A DNA stretch of 64,000 nt from Cristatella mucedo (GCA_009760855.2 WPIO01000046.1:2039501-2103500), one strand, 5' to 3'. Shown: positions 11,099-23,752, counted from the stretch's first letter. Made by a program: numbers and translations. The notes: generated from the sequence alone by a model not told the origin.

Positions 11099-12004
11099 GC
11101 CAATATCTATGGCCGTGGCTTTTCAAAAGCTGGCACCTTGAGATAGGCAGGCATTTACGATTTCAGACTCAGCATTGGAATTGGCATTGGAGCTGATTTG
11201 ACCCCTAGCCTGGAGAGCCGCTGGTGTAAGCAGTGGCCGCCGTTGAACGCCTGCATCCGTCCGCTGCTATCCAATTGTGTCTACACTATGGAAACGGACT
11301 TGATATGCTAAGGTTTGAGTGCTCTTTCCGCTGCCATATACATGCTACTGCCGGCGTACCTCGGTGCATTGGTGCCGCACCGACTAGTAAGCCGTCGTGC
11401 TACAAGGCTCATGTGTCGCCGGTATTCGTCGCGAGCTGGCTGACACCGGCACCGCTACTAGCGTTGTGCTTTCTCACTAGTTCTGCTTGGGCGTGGATGC
11501 CGCACGCCATGTTTGTAACACGGTCAACCTCGGAAGACCGCGAGGATCCACTGTCCGATCGTAGCTGTAGATAAGAATGCTCACTACTATGGCTTGCATT
11601 TTCCGTGTTCCCCGTAGCGTGTTGTTCGTAGCCTCTCACTCCCTGAGCTTGAGCCCTCGGCCAGCTGAGATGTGCCTCTCTAGTGAGTCACCGTTGACCC
11701 GCCACTGTCTGACCAGTGCCGTTGTGGACTAATACTAGTTAGATAGCTGCCCCGCCTTCAAGATTGCTCCTTTACGAGAGTGTCCTCCCGCTTTGAGAAG
11801 GTTGGCTTTGTCGTTTCCCACGACAACCCTGATGTACCTAGGGCCCGCAGGAGAACTGTCTATTTTTCCTCTAATCCTGGCGGATGCAACATTGTAATTG
11901 CTAGGTTTAATCAAACTGACGCACTCTTGCACTAGCCCGTTACAGCGACGTAGCAGCTAACGGCGTAGCTGGGACAGGGTGGCGGTCAGGCGAGAAGTAG
12001 CCGA

Positions 12005-12425
12005 CCCTCATGGTTTAGGTTACATGGCCACACCTCGTACGAAGCTCAAATAATTTAGAGACCGTCCCGTTAGTTCGTATGCTGCCAAAGCTGGAACTCA
12101 TGCCCGACTGACGCCAAGACATCCCTTGAATTTGTGACGAAATTGACAGAGAAGCTCAAAACGCACATTTGCATCACATATCAAGTGGGTCTTTGTGATT
12201 CGTGCTTTCAGTGTTTTTGCGTGCTGATACTGTGCACGCAGCCACTAACCATATTTATATGTTGACACTGGGCACATCACCTCTAACGTTGCTAAGCTTG
12301 CTGACATTGAGCATGTTGCTTTTAACCATTTGATCGTGTTTTCTTTACAGCAAATGCGAAGTGCCTAGAAATAGATTAATTTCTGCGCCGGTGCTAAACA
12401 AATGCATTTTATTATTATTAAAACC
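12005..12425 (+). mobile_element. LINE A 3' fragment
   Basis: A 3' protein end with several breaks, the 3' UTR ('gctgatactgtgcac'), the tail motif and ATT repeats. A second, younger copy starts directly after it. Confidence 0.8.
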
Positions 12426-12444
12426 TTCCGTCTCTGTGTAATTT

Positions 12445-13572
12445 ATGTAGAGCATTAAGAGGCTTTCACTTCTATGCGGATGACACTCAGTTGTACCTTT
12501 GCTTTGATCCCTCCCAGCCTTCGAGCACCTCAAATTCTCTCAACTCACTTGCTGCATGCATTGATGACATCCGATCATGGATGGCAGCAAATTTTCTAAA
12601 ACTAAACGATGATAAAACTAACTTACTAGTTATGGGCAAACCCAGTTTGATTCAGAGATTGGAAAGGCTGACTTTCAAAATTGGCTCTGCCAGCATATCT
12701 CCAGTTGCATCAGCTCGAAATCTAGGTGTCATATTCCAAAGCGACCTCTCGTTAGACGACCACATCAGCTCCACAGTCAAATCAGCCTATTTTCAGCTTC
12801 ATAACATTGCTAAAATTAGGGCTTGTTTAGATAAGGATACCACGTCCAAGTTGGTCCATGCATTCGTGACATCTCGTCTCGACTTCTGCAACTCACTGCT
12901 TACTGGCCTACCAGCATGTGCGATCAGGCGATTGCAGCTGGTGCAAAACTCTGCAGCTAGGCTTGTCTGCCGTGAGCGTCGCAGTTGCCACATTACTCCA
13001 CTTCTCGCCGACCTGCACTGGCTACCAGTCAAGCAACGGATTGACTTCAAGGTTTTGTCGCTCACTTTTAGGTCTCTTCATTCTATGGCTCCAGCCTATC
13101 TTTCAGATACACTACCCCATCAGGCAAAGCATCGTACCACTCGCTTTTCGGAATCCAACAGTCTAGAAATACCTCGTACAAACCTTAAATCCTTTGGAGA
13201 CCGTGCATTTAGCTCGTATGCTCCCACAGCCTGGAACTCCCTCCCGACCTGCATCAGAACATCCCCTGACCTGACCACATTTAAAAGAAACTTAAAAACA
13301 TACCTATTTAGGACAGCATTTAGTGGGTCCTTGTGATTCGTCCTCGATGTGCTTATGCGTGCTGACACTGTGCATGCTGCCACTAACCACATTTGCATGC
13401 TGACCCAGTGCATGTAACCCCTAACCATGTTATTCATTTTGTTTGTTTTTCAAGCATGATTTTACTTACTATTCTATTGCGTATCAATTTGCAGCAAATG
13501 TAAAGCGCCTAGAAAGAGATTAAGTTCTCTGAGGGCGCTTTATCAAGTGCAATATTATTATATTATTATAAG
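12445..13572 (+). mobile_element. LINE A, 5'-truncated copy with long open frame
   Basis: The 281-codon open frame (12491-13336) starts just after the FYADDTQL catalytic motif. It runs through the thumb and the LHWLPVKQRIDFKVL and FSSYAPTAWNSLP blocks, typical of CR1/L2-clade reverse transcriptases. The 3' UTR, tail hairpin and TTATTATTATA end are intact. The endonuclease and most of the palm are missing, so it cannot act on its own. Confidence 0.92.
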
Positions 13573-13602
13573 AGAAACGCTTCGCGGGCAACGATAAGAC
13601 TA

Positions 13603-14174
13603 ATGCTTGGTTTAGGCGGTGAGTCTTGTTTCCTACATGCTTCCTATCTACGCGAGTCTTTGGTGCATACGTCACCATTATGGTGGGGGCTGTCCAAGAC
13701 TTAGTGAAGACGTGACGAAGACTCAGCAGCCTAACCCGGTTCTACTTCTGCGGCCAAGACTCGGGCGAGACTTAGCAAATGACCAATCGTAAGCGCCGCT
13801 CAGGACACGCCCACTGCATTGCTTTGAAAGGAATGGCGGATGGCGTGACCGGTAAAATCATCGATGCGTTCCGCGCGAGTTCCTGTTTATGGGACACTTT
13901 ATGCCCGGAGTTCAAAAATCAAATTTGAGCTTGCGAGTGGTAAAGGCTATAGCGGATAGGTTTCATTCAACCGGTTATTGCGTTAGCAAAGCCTTGCCGT
14001 AAAGAAATGCTGTAGCTATCCCATGAATGCTCAGTGGGCAGAGCGAGTAGGCGAGCAAGATTAGGAGCAGGAGTGCAGTCTAAACCTCCGACAAAAAGGA
14101 AGAACGAAGAAAGACTCAAGTAGGTAGGAAGCAGGTGGGAAGCAAGATTCGCCGTCTAAACTAGGCTTAAGCAT
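13603..14174. mobile_element. Foldback-like non-autonomous element
   Basis: An imperfect inverted repeat of about 60 bp pairs 13603-13661 with 14110-14174 (both contain a gtttag.cgg.ga.tcttg and gcttcctat/cctac pattern). At least six internal copies of an AAGACTYRG-like word lie between the arms and in the left arm. There is no transposase frame. This fits a MITE or foldback DNA element. Confidence 0.5.
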
Positions 14175-14179
14175 TTTGT

Positions 14180-15240
14180 GCACCAAGTTTGCACCGAGTT
14201 TGGCGGCAGAGAGGGGCTGAGACGCTAAAGCCTCATTGGGTCTGGCTGAACTGGCGGGGGCCATAATAACCTAACGAATCAATAGCGGTTCAAGTCGCAC
14301 TTTGCCGACAACGCTTCCCTTACCATCAGTATTGCAGCAAAGTAAAACCACCCGCAGGCACGGCTCGCTTAAAGCGTACTCGCTGTATATACGCATTTAT
14401 CATGGCAGTTTTCATGCGGCGTGTTGTCTCAACTTAAGGTCAACAGTTGGATGTGAGCTATTGCAAAAAATGCGTCAATGGGCCATCTTGCTGATATCCA
14501 GATAGCAAGTCGTCATCCACACTGTGCCGAACAGTGCATCGGCTTAGGCAAGAGCGAAAGATCGAGCCTGGAACTTTTTTCCTTAACATTATTTACAATA
14601 AATTTATATAACCCCCTCAGAGAGCTTAATTTCTGTAGCCTTGGTATTCAGCCTGCGGATGTATAACACCCACAAGGGCAGTGAGACCGCGTTGCCGTGC
14701 GTGGATGGCCGCTTCGTCAGCGAACATCTGACATCCATCCGGGCGTATTGCTGGGCGTGACCAAGAGTGCCTAAACCCCACGACTCATCCGGCCAACGTC
14801 AGGTCTCCAAAAGCCATAGTTGCATGGCGAGACATTCTATATCCAGGCGCGCCTAGAGGTCAGGCCGCGGCCCAGCCGGTGACCCTTACCACATAACAGC
14901 CGCCCAGCCAACCAAGCCTAGCCTGCGTGCAAGGATATACGTTTGCTAATGTCCGCTACGGCGTTTGTGTCGGTTCTGATATTGTGCCGCTAATAGTCAT
15001 CAATTTTTGGTGCCTTTTCTGATGATTTTCAACTATGACCACCCGATCGTGGCATCGTACGAAACCGCTACCACTTTATGAGGAGCTCTTACTCGTTAGT
15101 GCTCAATAAGTGAGTGCCAGCAGACCGCCAAGTCATCTTCGAGGCAAACTACTCGTACAAAATTTGTTCAGTCTTATTTTCACTCTCCTTGCTAGCAATC
15201 AACAAGACAGCCACCCGGACCTGGTCTTATTTACAGCGAG
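14180..15240. other. No gene recognised
   Basis: The open frames here are short and resemble nothing known. A short LINE-tail-like scrap (ccctcagagagcttaatttct) lies at about 14615-14640 on the minus strand. Confidence 0.4.
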
Positions 15241-15299
15241 CTCTTACGTAGAAATACCGTTTCGTACTTAGGTCTACTGCATATACACTGGGGCGCGAC

Positions 15300-16270
15300 C
15301 CTCGTAGACGGAGGATTTGACCAAAAGACACGCGACTAGCTAGCGACGTCGGTTCAGGCGTGCAGTGGCTTCCGCAGAAAGCCTTAATGGCCCGATCGTC
15401 TCTTCGCAGGTCTCTCCATTCCTAAATGGAAGAGGCGTCCGCTTTTGCCTCTCGCATCGAGATATGAAAACTCAGTAGCTGTTTCGCAAACCGGATACAA
15501 TTCCCCATCCGCATCCTAAACGGGGGCACGTAGTCCTCGATTCTACAACGCGGCGTCAAATCCTTTACCCGGACGCGTGCGTGCGCTCACACAAAGACGC
15601 AATGCGAGCCGCGGTAGTGTCACGAACGGTATACGGTGGCTTCCGCCGAATTCTCCTCTCGTCGCTGCCTCTGGCTCAACGTCGCTGTCGATCGGCGGGC
15701 ATAAGTGCCCGCCGACCTGCCTCGTAATAATAGAAACCAGTCAGGCGACTGGCGGCGAGTCGGGCGACTGGCGGTAGCCTTGTTCTTGAATATGTGGTTT
15801 GGACAATGTGTTAGAGCTTATGAATTCTAGGCCTGAAACCACGACAACTACGCGGACGAATTACTACAGCTACTTGCCAGGAACGACAGGAATGCTGCGG
15901 CTGGCTTTCAAGCCTCGCTCAAGCCTCGCTCTCGCGAAGTCCTCCCAATGATCCTACCACAAATGCTTCGCCCGATCTCATTTCTCAAGGACAGGAGTGC
16001 TTTTCATCCTAGCAATACTTGGTGTGACCTCATATTAAGCCAGCCAGCCAGGCGATACGCTATAACGTTACCAAGGAGTCGCTGCATTCCTTTTATGAAC
16101 TGTATCAGCAAGCGCATAACGTAACTGTGCGTCTAGCTCGGGCTTAGCCCCACTCTCCCCGCACGCACTATCCATGACAGAGGGACCTCGCCCTATACAC
16201 AGGGCGCTATTACAGGGGAAATAGTGTCACTGCACTTGAGGTACGTCTACCTACACGACGTATTACTTTT
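15300..16270. repeat. GC-rich dispersed repeat, copy 1
   Basis: It shares blocks with 21030-21860: 'gcaagcgca.aa..t..ctg.gcgtctagctc' (16110-16140 versus 21220-21250), a gcacgc/gagggac block, and a 'cacga.cgtat.cggtgg.tt/gtc' block (15622 versus 21672). No coding frame is convincing. It could be LTR or other non-coding transposon sequence. Confidence 0.4.
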
Positions 16271-16639
16271 ATACATCAAGGGCCAGAGACGTAACGAGAC
16301 CTTTCAGCACTCGGGGACAAATCTACAAATGGTGCACCCTCCGTGGTCAAAAATTGCTGCAAAGTATCTCCACCGCAGAAGAAATGTAAAAAAAAAAACA
16401 CACGCTAGCAGGCATATCGAGTCGAGAAAGTTGTATCAACTGTAGTCTACGTACAAAGTAGCTAGCACAGCTTTGACAAAGGTGATTTTTTCTGGCCTTG
16501 AACGAGGCTAACTGGTCTATTACTCTTTGAAAGTAAATATTTTCCCGTGTTTCTTTCTCTATGCTTAACAAGGCCAGACCGGCCAGTCGATCTTGCCCCA
16601 TTGATGCTCTAAGATAAGGCAGGATAATCCACAACATTT

Positions 16640-16815
16640 TTTGGTCTTTGTGAATCGTTTTTCTTGTGCATGTACCTGTTGACCCTACGCCTGCTATTTG
16701 CGGATGTTACCACCAACCATTTGGGAATTCTTTCTATACAGCATCTGTTAAGTGCCTAGAAAGAGATTCAGTTCTCTGAGAGCGCTATACAAATGCAGCA
16801 TTATTATTATTAAGC
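16640..16815 (+). mobile_element. LINE A 3' tail
   Basis: A 3' UTR fragment ending in 'gtgcctagaaagagattcagttctctgagagcgcta' and ATT repeats. Confidence 0.8.
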
Positions 16816-18140
16816 TTGTTAAAGGAACTTTCACAACTGTCAACTGATGCAGTTATTATGATAAGAACTTGCAAGGCAACTCTCAAATTAGGAAACACAT
16901 CTTCTCCAAAACTGACAATGAAAGACACGAGTTCCAGTGGTGTCTTTAGTGCCCAGTCGTGACGTATGGCAAGAAGCATGTTACGGCCACATATTTTGCC
17001 ATAAAGCAATGTTCCATCAAAGTCTGAATGATAGAAGCCTCCAAGATCTAGACATTGCTGACGGTGTTTGTGTAGCTAGAGTTATCGTCGCGAACAGCAT
17101 GGAATGCTAGCCGACGAGCAGCACCACCAGTTTATTTCACTACTCACAGAGCAGGGGGAAGCACGACTCTCTTTGCCCCTCTCACCCACCGGAGTTCCGG
17201 ACTCCCTCTTCACAACCAACGCCAATAACCCGTCCCGACCGCATACCACATCGAGTGTCACAGCCCACTCGTACAACGATCAAGGGCAGTGTCATAAATG
17301 AAACAAAACCACAGGTTGGTCTGGTCAAGTGTCTTTAAAAGCTTCTCAACTTCCAGCAAAAAACCAAATTTGGCATCAAGATCTGTGAGCCGGAAAAATC
17401 TAGTTTTAACTTTTGTCGGAGATAGTCTATGCTGTCCTTCATTATTCTTGAAGTCTGCTGAGAGACTACCCTCTTGAGAGAGTTCTCCGGCCATCTGTGT
17501 CCGTCGGCAGATTCTTCGTTCAACTGCAACTCGCCACAATTCACATCTGCTTTTTGCATCTAGTGGTGATTCTTGGCACAGGTCTCCTCGAAGTCTCGAC
17601 AATTCAGTCTCAAGAGAGTGGATATCACAAGGGGCGTCTTTGAAGTTCATCTTTAGACCCTGCAGTATTTTCTGAATGCGGTCAATCGTCCTTAAGATGC
17701 TCTACCGAAACGGCAACAGAACCAGCACGTTAAAGTTCAAAATACAATGTCAGATACTTCCAGCTTCACTTATTGTTTCAAGAGTTGCACTTGTGTCCCC
17801 AAAAGTTGCTCCAAAAGACATCCAAAGCTGTTCAGTCCATCATTGATAGCTTTTACACCTCCACTCTTGCACCCCAACTTGTTTCAGAGTCACGTTTGAC
17901 AGTGATGGCTTAGACTTTCTTCACTTCTTCTTACCTCAGATTTGATCTTGAGAAAAATAAGCAGGCGATTGCTGTTGTTCCCAAAATGACAACGGAATCT
18001 TGACTTATAGCATGAACACCCGCCAGGTTCAAGCTGAAGCTCTCAGTTTTCGAAAATTGCCTTCTTATTTCTGGACTGCATTCTCTTTTGGGCACCTCAC
18101 AGTGGCCAGTCATGACTGCTGCTTTGTTTTAGCATAGCCA
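16785..18140 (-). pseudogene. hAT-superfamily transposase remnant
   Basis: Minus-strand frames in order: a segment near 17900-17780 (VKAINDGLNSFGCLLEQL), 17650-17258 (HSLETELSRLRGDL..., FFRLTDLDAKFGFLLEV) and 17009-16800 with FPNLRVALQVLIIITASVDSCESSFNKL. The last matches the hAT C-terminal dimerisation region (YPNLxxALRILLTIPVTVASCERSFSKL pattern), as in ZMYM1-like transposases. Stops and frameshifts break it. Confidence 0.65.
17090..17230. repeat. Dispersed repeat shared with 20690-20830
   Basis: 'gccgac', 'caccagtttatttcact', 'gagcaggggga' and 'cccctctcacccaccggagttcc' recur in the same order at about 20695-20825 with moderate divergence. Confidence 0.6.
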
Positions 18141-18734
18141 GTTAATTAAGCCTAGCTTGTATGATCTAATATTGCGTCGGTGCTCAGCCATCACACGCTG
18201 GCTCACCCTTGACGGCCTAGCAGCCCGGGCAAGCCCTTGACGCAACGTAGCAAATGTGTGGCCGGCAAGATAGGGCGAGCGGACGGGAAGGACAGTTGAA
18301 ACGCGGAAGGAGGGGTGAATGTACGGTCGTGTGCTTAATACGCTGTGAGCGCCTGCCGAATATGAGATGGCTAAAGCCCCTCGGTGTTTCCGTGTTGTCG
18401 AGTGTGTGCCGCCAGAGCGTCAAGCTACAATTGGATATAAGTCTGTAAAAATACTTGACAAGCTCAGCCAGCAATAGTCAAGTCCATTGAAACGCGGATT
18501 TACTTGAATCAAGATTGGTATTCTAACGTAAAAAAGTCTAAAAAAGATATTCACAATCCATTTTGCTTTTGGCGCCCCATGTCATTAGCGCCCGAGGACA
18601 TCTGTCCCCCTGCCCACCCCTTGCTGCGCCTCTGTCAAGGGCTCGATTACCAGCGACAACCAGCGCCGGTACAGGCTCTCACTGGCTCCGCAAAAACTCC
18701 TACTGCAAAGAATGCCACGGTAATGGGGGCCACG

Positions 18735-19018
18735 CACTAAGTTCTTTGATAGGAATGGTAGAAGGGAGGCTAGGCAGAAGTTGCTTAAGTTCTCTTGGTC
18801 TAGTGTCGTTTTCTTGAGTAGTGGCGTGACTACAACCTTTTTTAAAGGTTCTGGGACATGACTTGAGGCTAATTATATATTAATGATGTTAGTTATGCAT
18901 GGTAGCAGCAGATCAAAGCAGTTTTGAAGCATGAGAATGGAATTAGGGTTCAAAGAGACTTGTTGTCTTCTTTGATTGGATATGAACTACTGGACGAGGT
19001 CACTAGTGAATTGCCGCA
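18735..19018 (-). mobile_element. LINE A fragment, minus strand (start of RT domain)
   Basis: On the minus strand it covers the region before the palm (PLDPI..., KNRTLxQENLSNY-like words) and matches 54480-54720. It is diverged and truncated at both ends. Confidence 0.7.
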
Positions 19019-19880
19019 ATCCATCGCAATCCACTCAAATAAGGCTAAAATTGACGGGACATTGGGATTTCTGAGCTCAAAATTTGCGTGGATATTGTAA
19101 TTTACCTACGACTATATGTTGGAAAATTTCAGGTCATTGTGAGCACCCACAACTGTGCAAATGAGCTGTAACGACCGAGGCCTGAACTGAAATCAACGGC
19201 AATCTAGTCAAGTCCGCATTAAATCCCCCAAAAATAAGCTGCGCAAAGCTACAAAAAGTATAAAATATAAAAATATGCTACGTTAAATTGTACCCAGAAA
19301 ATTTTGCGTGATTCCGCTCAGGCCTTCTCAGGAAGTCCACTTAAATAGACTGCAGCGGCCGGGGCCAATATTGCAATCCACCGCGATTAATTGCATTCCA
19401 CCAGACAACGATAGAACTCTGTTCAAAAAGCTCCTTATTTGATTGCATATGATAGTACACTCTGCGACAATTGCATTCACAAAATTTCAGTTGCGTTGGC
19501 ACGTTTGGCCGTTCTCATGCAACTCCCTACAATCGACTGCAATAGCCAGGAACCCACTACCGAAATCCACTCCAATCCACCAAATCCACCGAAAAGCGAC
19601 TAGAAATAGCTAATAACACCAAGCTCCAGTTTTTATTGCATATTAAAGCGCACTGTGTTGTGTGCACACTCACTTGAAATAAAATAAAATTGTGCATCCA
19701 CGCATTCTGGCAATGAGTGGCAATCTGATGAAATGACCAGAGGAAATACCGAAATCCATTCTAAGCCACTGTGAATCATCAAATCGCCAACTTGAAGCTC
19801 TAATGTACATTGCATATAAAACTAGAATCGGTTCAAACGGCTCCCACAAAATTCACCCTCACTCAGAACGCTCGATAGCC
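18995..19880. repeat. Diverged tandem array, unit about 165-220 bp
   Basis: Anchor words recur: an AAAATT-type word at about 19079, 19299, 19481, 19684 and 19848, AAGCTC at about 19429, 19621 and 19795, GCATAT at 19445, 19638 and 19812, and 'aatccac' words before them. The units are heavily diverged. Confidence 0.5.
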
Positions 19881-20689
19881 CTTCGTCCAATGGTGGCTAC
19901 CATTTTTCAGGTATGGCCCGCCGTGCTAATCAGGAGATGCGGTCTCGAGGCGTTTCTAAAGAAGAAAGCAATCGTTTCCGTTTTATTTTGGAAGGCGTGT
20001 CACCCGTGTCGTATTGCTGTGGCTCCAGTGGCGGCAGTTCTAGTGGAATCTCACTGAGACACAGCACGGACTTCAGCGGTGAGCGAGACTCTCCCTTTGT
20101 TTCTCTTAACGAGTAAATATATGAGAGCTCGAGGAATCGCAACGGCTACATTGAGAAATATGACTTACATTAGTGGCCTGACGCTGCTGCCCTTCGTCAA
20201 TGGCTTAGCTATTGGCCGCAGGTGAGGGGTAGGCTTCGTTGTGTCAATGGCGTAACCACTGGCCGCAGGTGCTGCATACCTTAGTGTCAAATCACTTCGC
20301 TTATTTCAACAGCAGTAGTGGCAGGCGCACGCATCATCGTTGCGGTTCGCCCTAGGTATAGAGCCTCATACTCCCTGAAAGGGGTTAATCGTCTAAGCTA
20401 GAAAAGCTTCCGGGCAGCGAGTCGCACGCACGGATCTCCAGGCTTTTCCAAAATGGGAAATACAAAATGTATTAGGCTAAGCGGAGCATTCTGAGCGGAT
20501 ATCAATCAGAAGGCGTATGACTTGTACGACGCCCCTCAATGTCGTTGTTGATTCACCTCACATGCATTCTGGGTGTGCCCTCGGTATCCGTGTGTGGCAG
20601 TGCAGATGCGGTGTGCCATAGTGCCCGTCGGATTCATTTAAATACAAAAAGCCTTGCTTTGCATGCAGTTTGGTTGCTGTCACGCACAG

Positions 20690-20830
20690 AACGGAACGCC
20701 AGCCGACGGCCAACGCGCCACCAATTTATTTCACTTTCACTACGCACGGAGCAGAGGGAATTCTCGCGACTCTCTTCGTCCCTCTCACGCCCACCGGAGT
20801 CCCTGAGACTCCCTCGTCACAACATACGCT
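20690..20830. repeat. Dispersed repeat, second copy of the 17.1-kb element
   Basis: It has the same block order as 17090-17230 ('acgccagccgac', 'caccaatttatttcact', 'cctctcacgcccaccggagt', 'gactccctcgtcacaac'). Confidence 0.6.
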
Positions 20831-21029
20831 AATATTGCTAGTATTTTCAAATTTTCAAAACAATTGCTAGTATTTTCCGCTCATTCTTACTTGAACCTAC
20901 CAGTCGGACTCTCAACTCGTTGAGCTCCACCATGGGAAGACTAATTATAACTGATACAATTGTAGTGCACGCCCTGATAACTATCAGGGCAATACTGTAA
21001 CGCCGAAGGCTCGGCGAAGTAGGCTTAAC

Positions 21030-21860
21030 CTGACGCTTACCTAGCGGCATAACCTAACGCCTAATGCCGTTCGGTGCGCGTCTACGCGCAATAACCAGGC
21101 CGCCACGAAACGAGCGTTTCTGGCGCTGACCTGCCTACCATTACTAATGGGGGTCGTGAGTCCGCGGCGAGGATCGGAAAGCGAGACACACAAATTGGGG
21201 ATTTTACTGAGCTTTATTCGCAAGCGCACAAAGTCGCTGCGCGTCTAGCTCAGTTTTATCTCCACACTCCTCGCACGCTCTCAAGGGCACAAACACTCTG
21301 GCGGAGGGAATACGTCCCCCGCACTTAGGCTACCTAAGTCTATAATGGGCAACGACCCGAATGAGACGAGGAGCCCGAACGGGAGCCTAGACCCTGACTG
21401 GAGAGCTAGGGCTCCGCTTCCATCTTGCGGCAGGAATACCCCATGCACTACACCAAGCACTCTTGCGGAGGAAACATGTCTCCACACTTAGGCTAGCTGT
21501 GTCTCTAGGGGGAACGGCCAAAACGGACAAATGAGCCCGAACCAACAGAATATCTCACCCACCACACCAACTGAGTCTAGCTCGCACCGGCAACTCCGTA
21601 TTCCGAGACCACGTGCGAGCGCGCACACACAGAACACTGAAGAAACACAAAAAAGTAGCTCGGGCGCGATACGACCGTATTCGGTGGAGTCTACCTAATC
21701 CTCCTAGCACTGTCTCATCCTGTCCCGTCAATCGCCGGCGAACAGCCCGCCCTCCTCCCTCGCTTTCAGAGAAACGAGTCCGACGGCATCGAAGCGAAGC
21801 CGAAGAGAGTGCTGAACAAAAGACCAAGAGCGAGTGTCGCTCGACTCTTAAATACCTAGC
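21030..21860. repeat. GC-rich dispersed repeat, copy 2
   Basis: Related to 15300-16270 but with the shared blocks in a different order. It contains two internal 'ctctggcggaggga'/'ctcttgcggaggaa' units followed by 'cactlaggcta'-type DNA (21297 and 21463), so it is itself partly repeated. No coding frame is recognised. Confidence 0.4.
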
Positions 21861-21864
21861 TTAG

Positions 21865-23120
21865 ACAATGGGACAAGAGCTTAGTGATATTGGGCCCGAC
21901 ACCGCGGCCCATTACGATAAGGAATTAATACCGTCACTAGGCTACTGGAAGGGCATCTCTGTCCAGCTTGAATGGCAAATAGGTATCAGGCGATTCTTTT
22001 TGAACAGAGTTGTGGCCGAGGTTGACAGGCCAGCCAACATCAATCTGCAGCTCCCACGGATATCAGACCAATTCTAAAGGCCGAATTGCCACAGCTGGTC
22101 TCAGAGCTTCATGGCTTGCTCTTAAGCTCTTGCTCTCTAACCATACTGGCGTTCCTCTCTCGCTCACTGCTCCATGACAAAGGAGTTCTTGCCCGCCGCC
22201 GAACAGCTCTTGTTCGCGCTAAAATTAAGCCAAGGCCAGCAAGGCGCCACGATACCACCATTTTACTATGCTGCGGATAATCTACACACTGACTTATGCA
22301 GTCCATACAGTTACAGTGACGTCTGCTGTAAGTTCCGCTTTTATCTTGCTGCGAGTAATTACGAATGCAGTATAGCTTCACACAAGTGCTCCACCGTTTT
22401 ATCTAACGCGCCGTCACTATGGAGGTGTACTGAGATCATGACTACGTGGTGAAGGAAGATTGCTTTGAATGCATGCCCCTGTACTCCTGCAACTTAAGAC
22501 TTGGTTCGCACGAACCAAGGCTAGATTCCTGGAAACACCCAATATTTACCCCACACAGTCAGCTATTAAATGCACGTCAATTTCTAGACGTGCTTGTGTT
22601 ATATCCAAGCAAAGTAAGTCAAGTTTAAATAAAATGACTACCAAAAGTTATAACGACCAATTAAAAGTATTGCATACCTATAAATTTACAACATGTTGGC
22701 TGTCTAGTCTGCAAACCGGCATTCACAAGCCTAACAAGTCATAAGGGCCTACATGCTAACCCAAGGTTCGCCTTCTGCTCAGCTAGTTCATCGGAATGCG
22801 ACAAGCGACAGGCGTCCAGGGCACCTCAGCGCAAGTCGCACAACGTGCACGGTAAGGCACAGTGCTGCGAAGCTGAATTCAGCCTGAGCAGCTCCTTCAC
22901 ACGTGGCTGCTCCACGCCTGTAGCCACGACGCCCGCAGCCCGCAGCGGGCGCGCTGGCTGCCGCGAATGGTCACCGCGTGGCCAGATGTACACTCGGAAG
23001 CAACGAAATCCTCGCAGTATATCTGATGCTGCTGCGGCTGAAGATTCGTCCGAGTACCAAAAAGATCTTTCTACGATGCCAGGGCATACTACGATTAAGC
23101 AGGACACTACGCGAAAACTG
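21865..23120. other. No gene recognised
   Basis: Several short frames on both strands, none with a recognisable domain or convincing splice context. Confidence 0.4.
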
Positions 23121-23123
23121 CAC

Positions 23124-23126
<3 letters not shown>

Positions 23127-23201
<75 letters not shown>
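23127..23201 (+). repeat. (GA)n microsatellite
   Basis: About 37 uninterrupted GA units. The Arg-Glu and Leu-Ser translations of this tract are artefacts. Confidence 0.98.
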
Positions 23202-23202
<1 letters not shown>

Positions 23203-23606
23203 ACAAAAACAAATGCATACACTGCTGGTGTATGTGCGTTTGGTGCACCGTCGTCCCACCACAATTCTTCATGACCTCCCTTGAATGGCCAGGCATATAG
23301 ACCATCAGATTCTGCACTGGTCCTTCTGCAGTACCATATTCAAATGAGCCTAAGTTGTACTAAAGAGATCAGCTACTTGTGTAGGCCGAACATCTGCCTC
23401 GTCGATATCGCTCCACAGTCGTAAATCGGGAGGGGGTTGATAGTATCCCTTGCCTACATCTACCACTTCCAGTCGGTCAGAAGCTTCTCATAACAACTGC
23501 TATCTTGCAAAGTCGAGCGTGAGTCTCTAGCAACAGTAGGCAATCTGGGGCTTGGCCTGCAGAGGAATTTCAGAACACAGCTGTCGCCAACCCTAACCAT
23601 TCCATT

Positions 23607-23752
23607 GACGAGCTGGTTTGGTCCACCGGTTAAGGTGCTCGCTCTGACCAAGGCCTGGCTTGGGTCTCGGGCTGGAGCCCCGAGGCATATGTGAAGCACC
23701 TGAATAGAGATTAAGTTCTCTTGGGGCGCTATACAAATAAATTATATGTTTT
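23607..23752 (+). repeat. Chimeric SINE: tRNA-like head, LINE A-type tail
   Basis: The head 'tggtttggtccaccggttaaggtgctcgct' resembles the box A region. The element ends in 'gaagcacctgaatagagattaagttctcttggggcgctatacaaat', which is the LINE A tail hairpin. A related element is at 27.78 kb. Confidence 0.6.

Noticed and set aside
22826..23317. Frames of 97-163 codons on both strands
   Set aside because: Most of their length is the (GA)n tract; no domain outside it.
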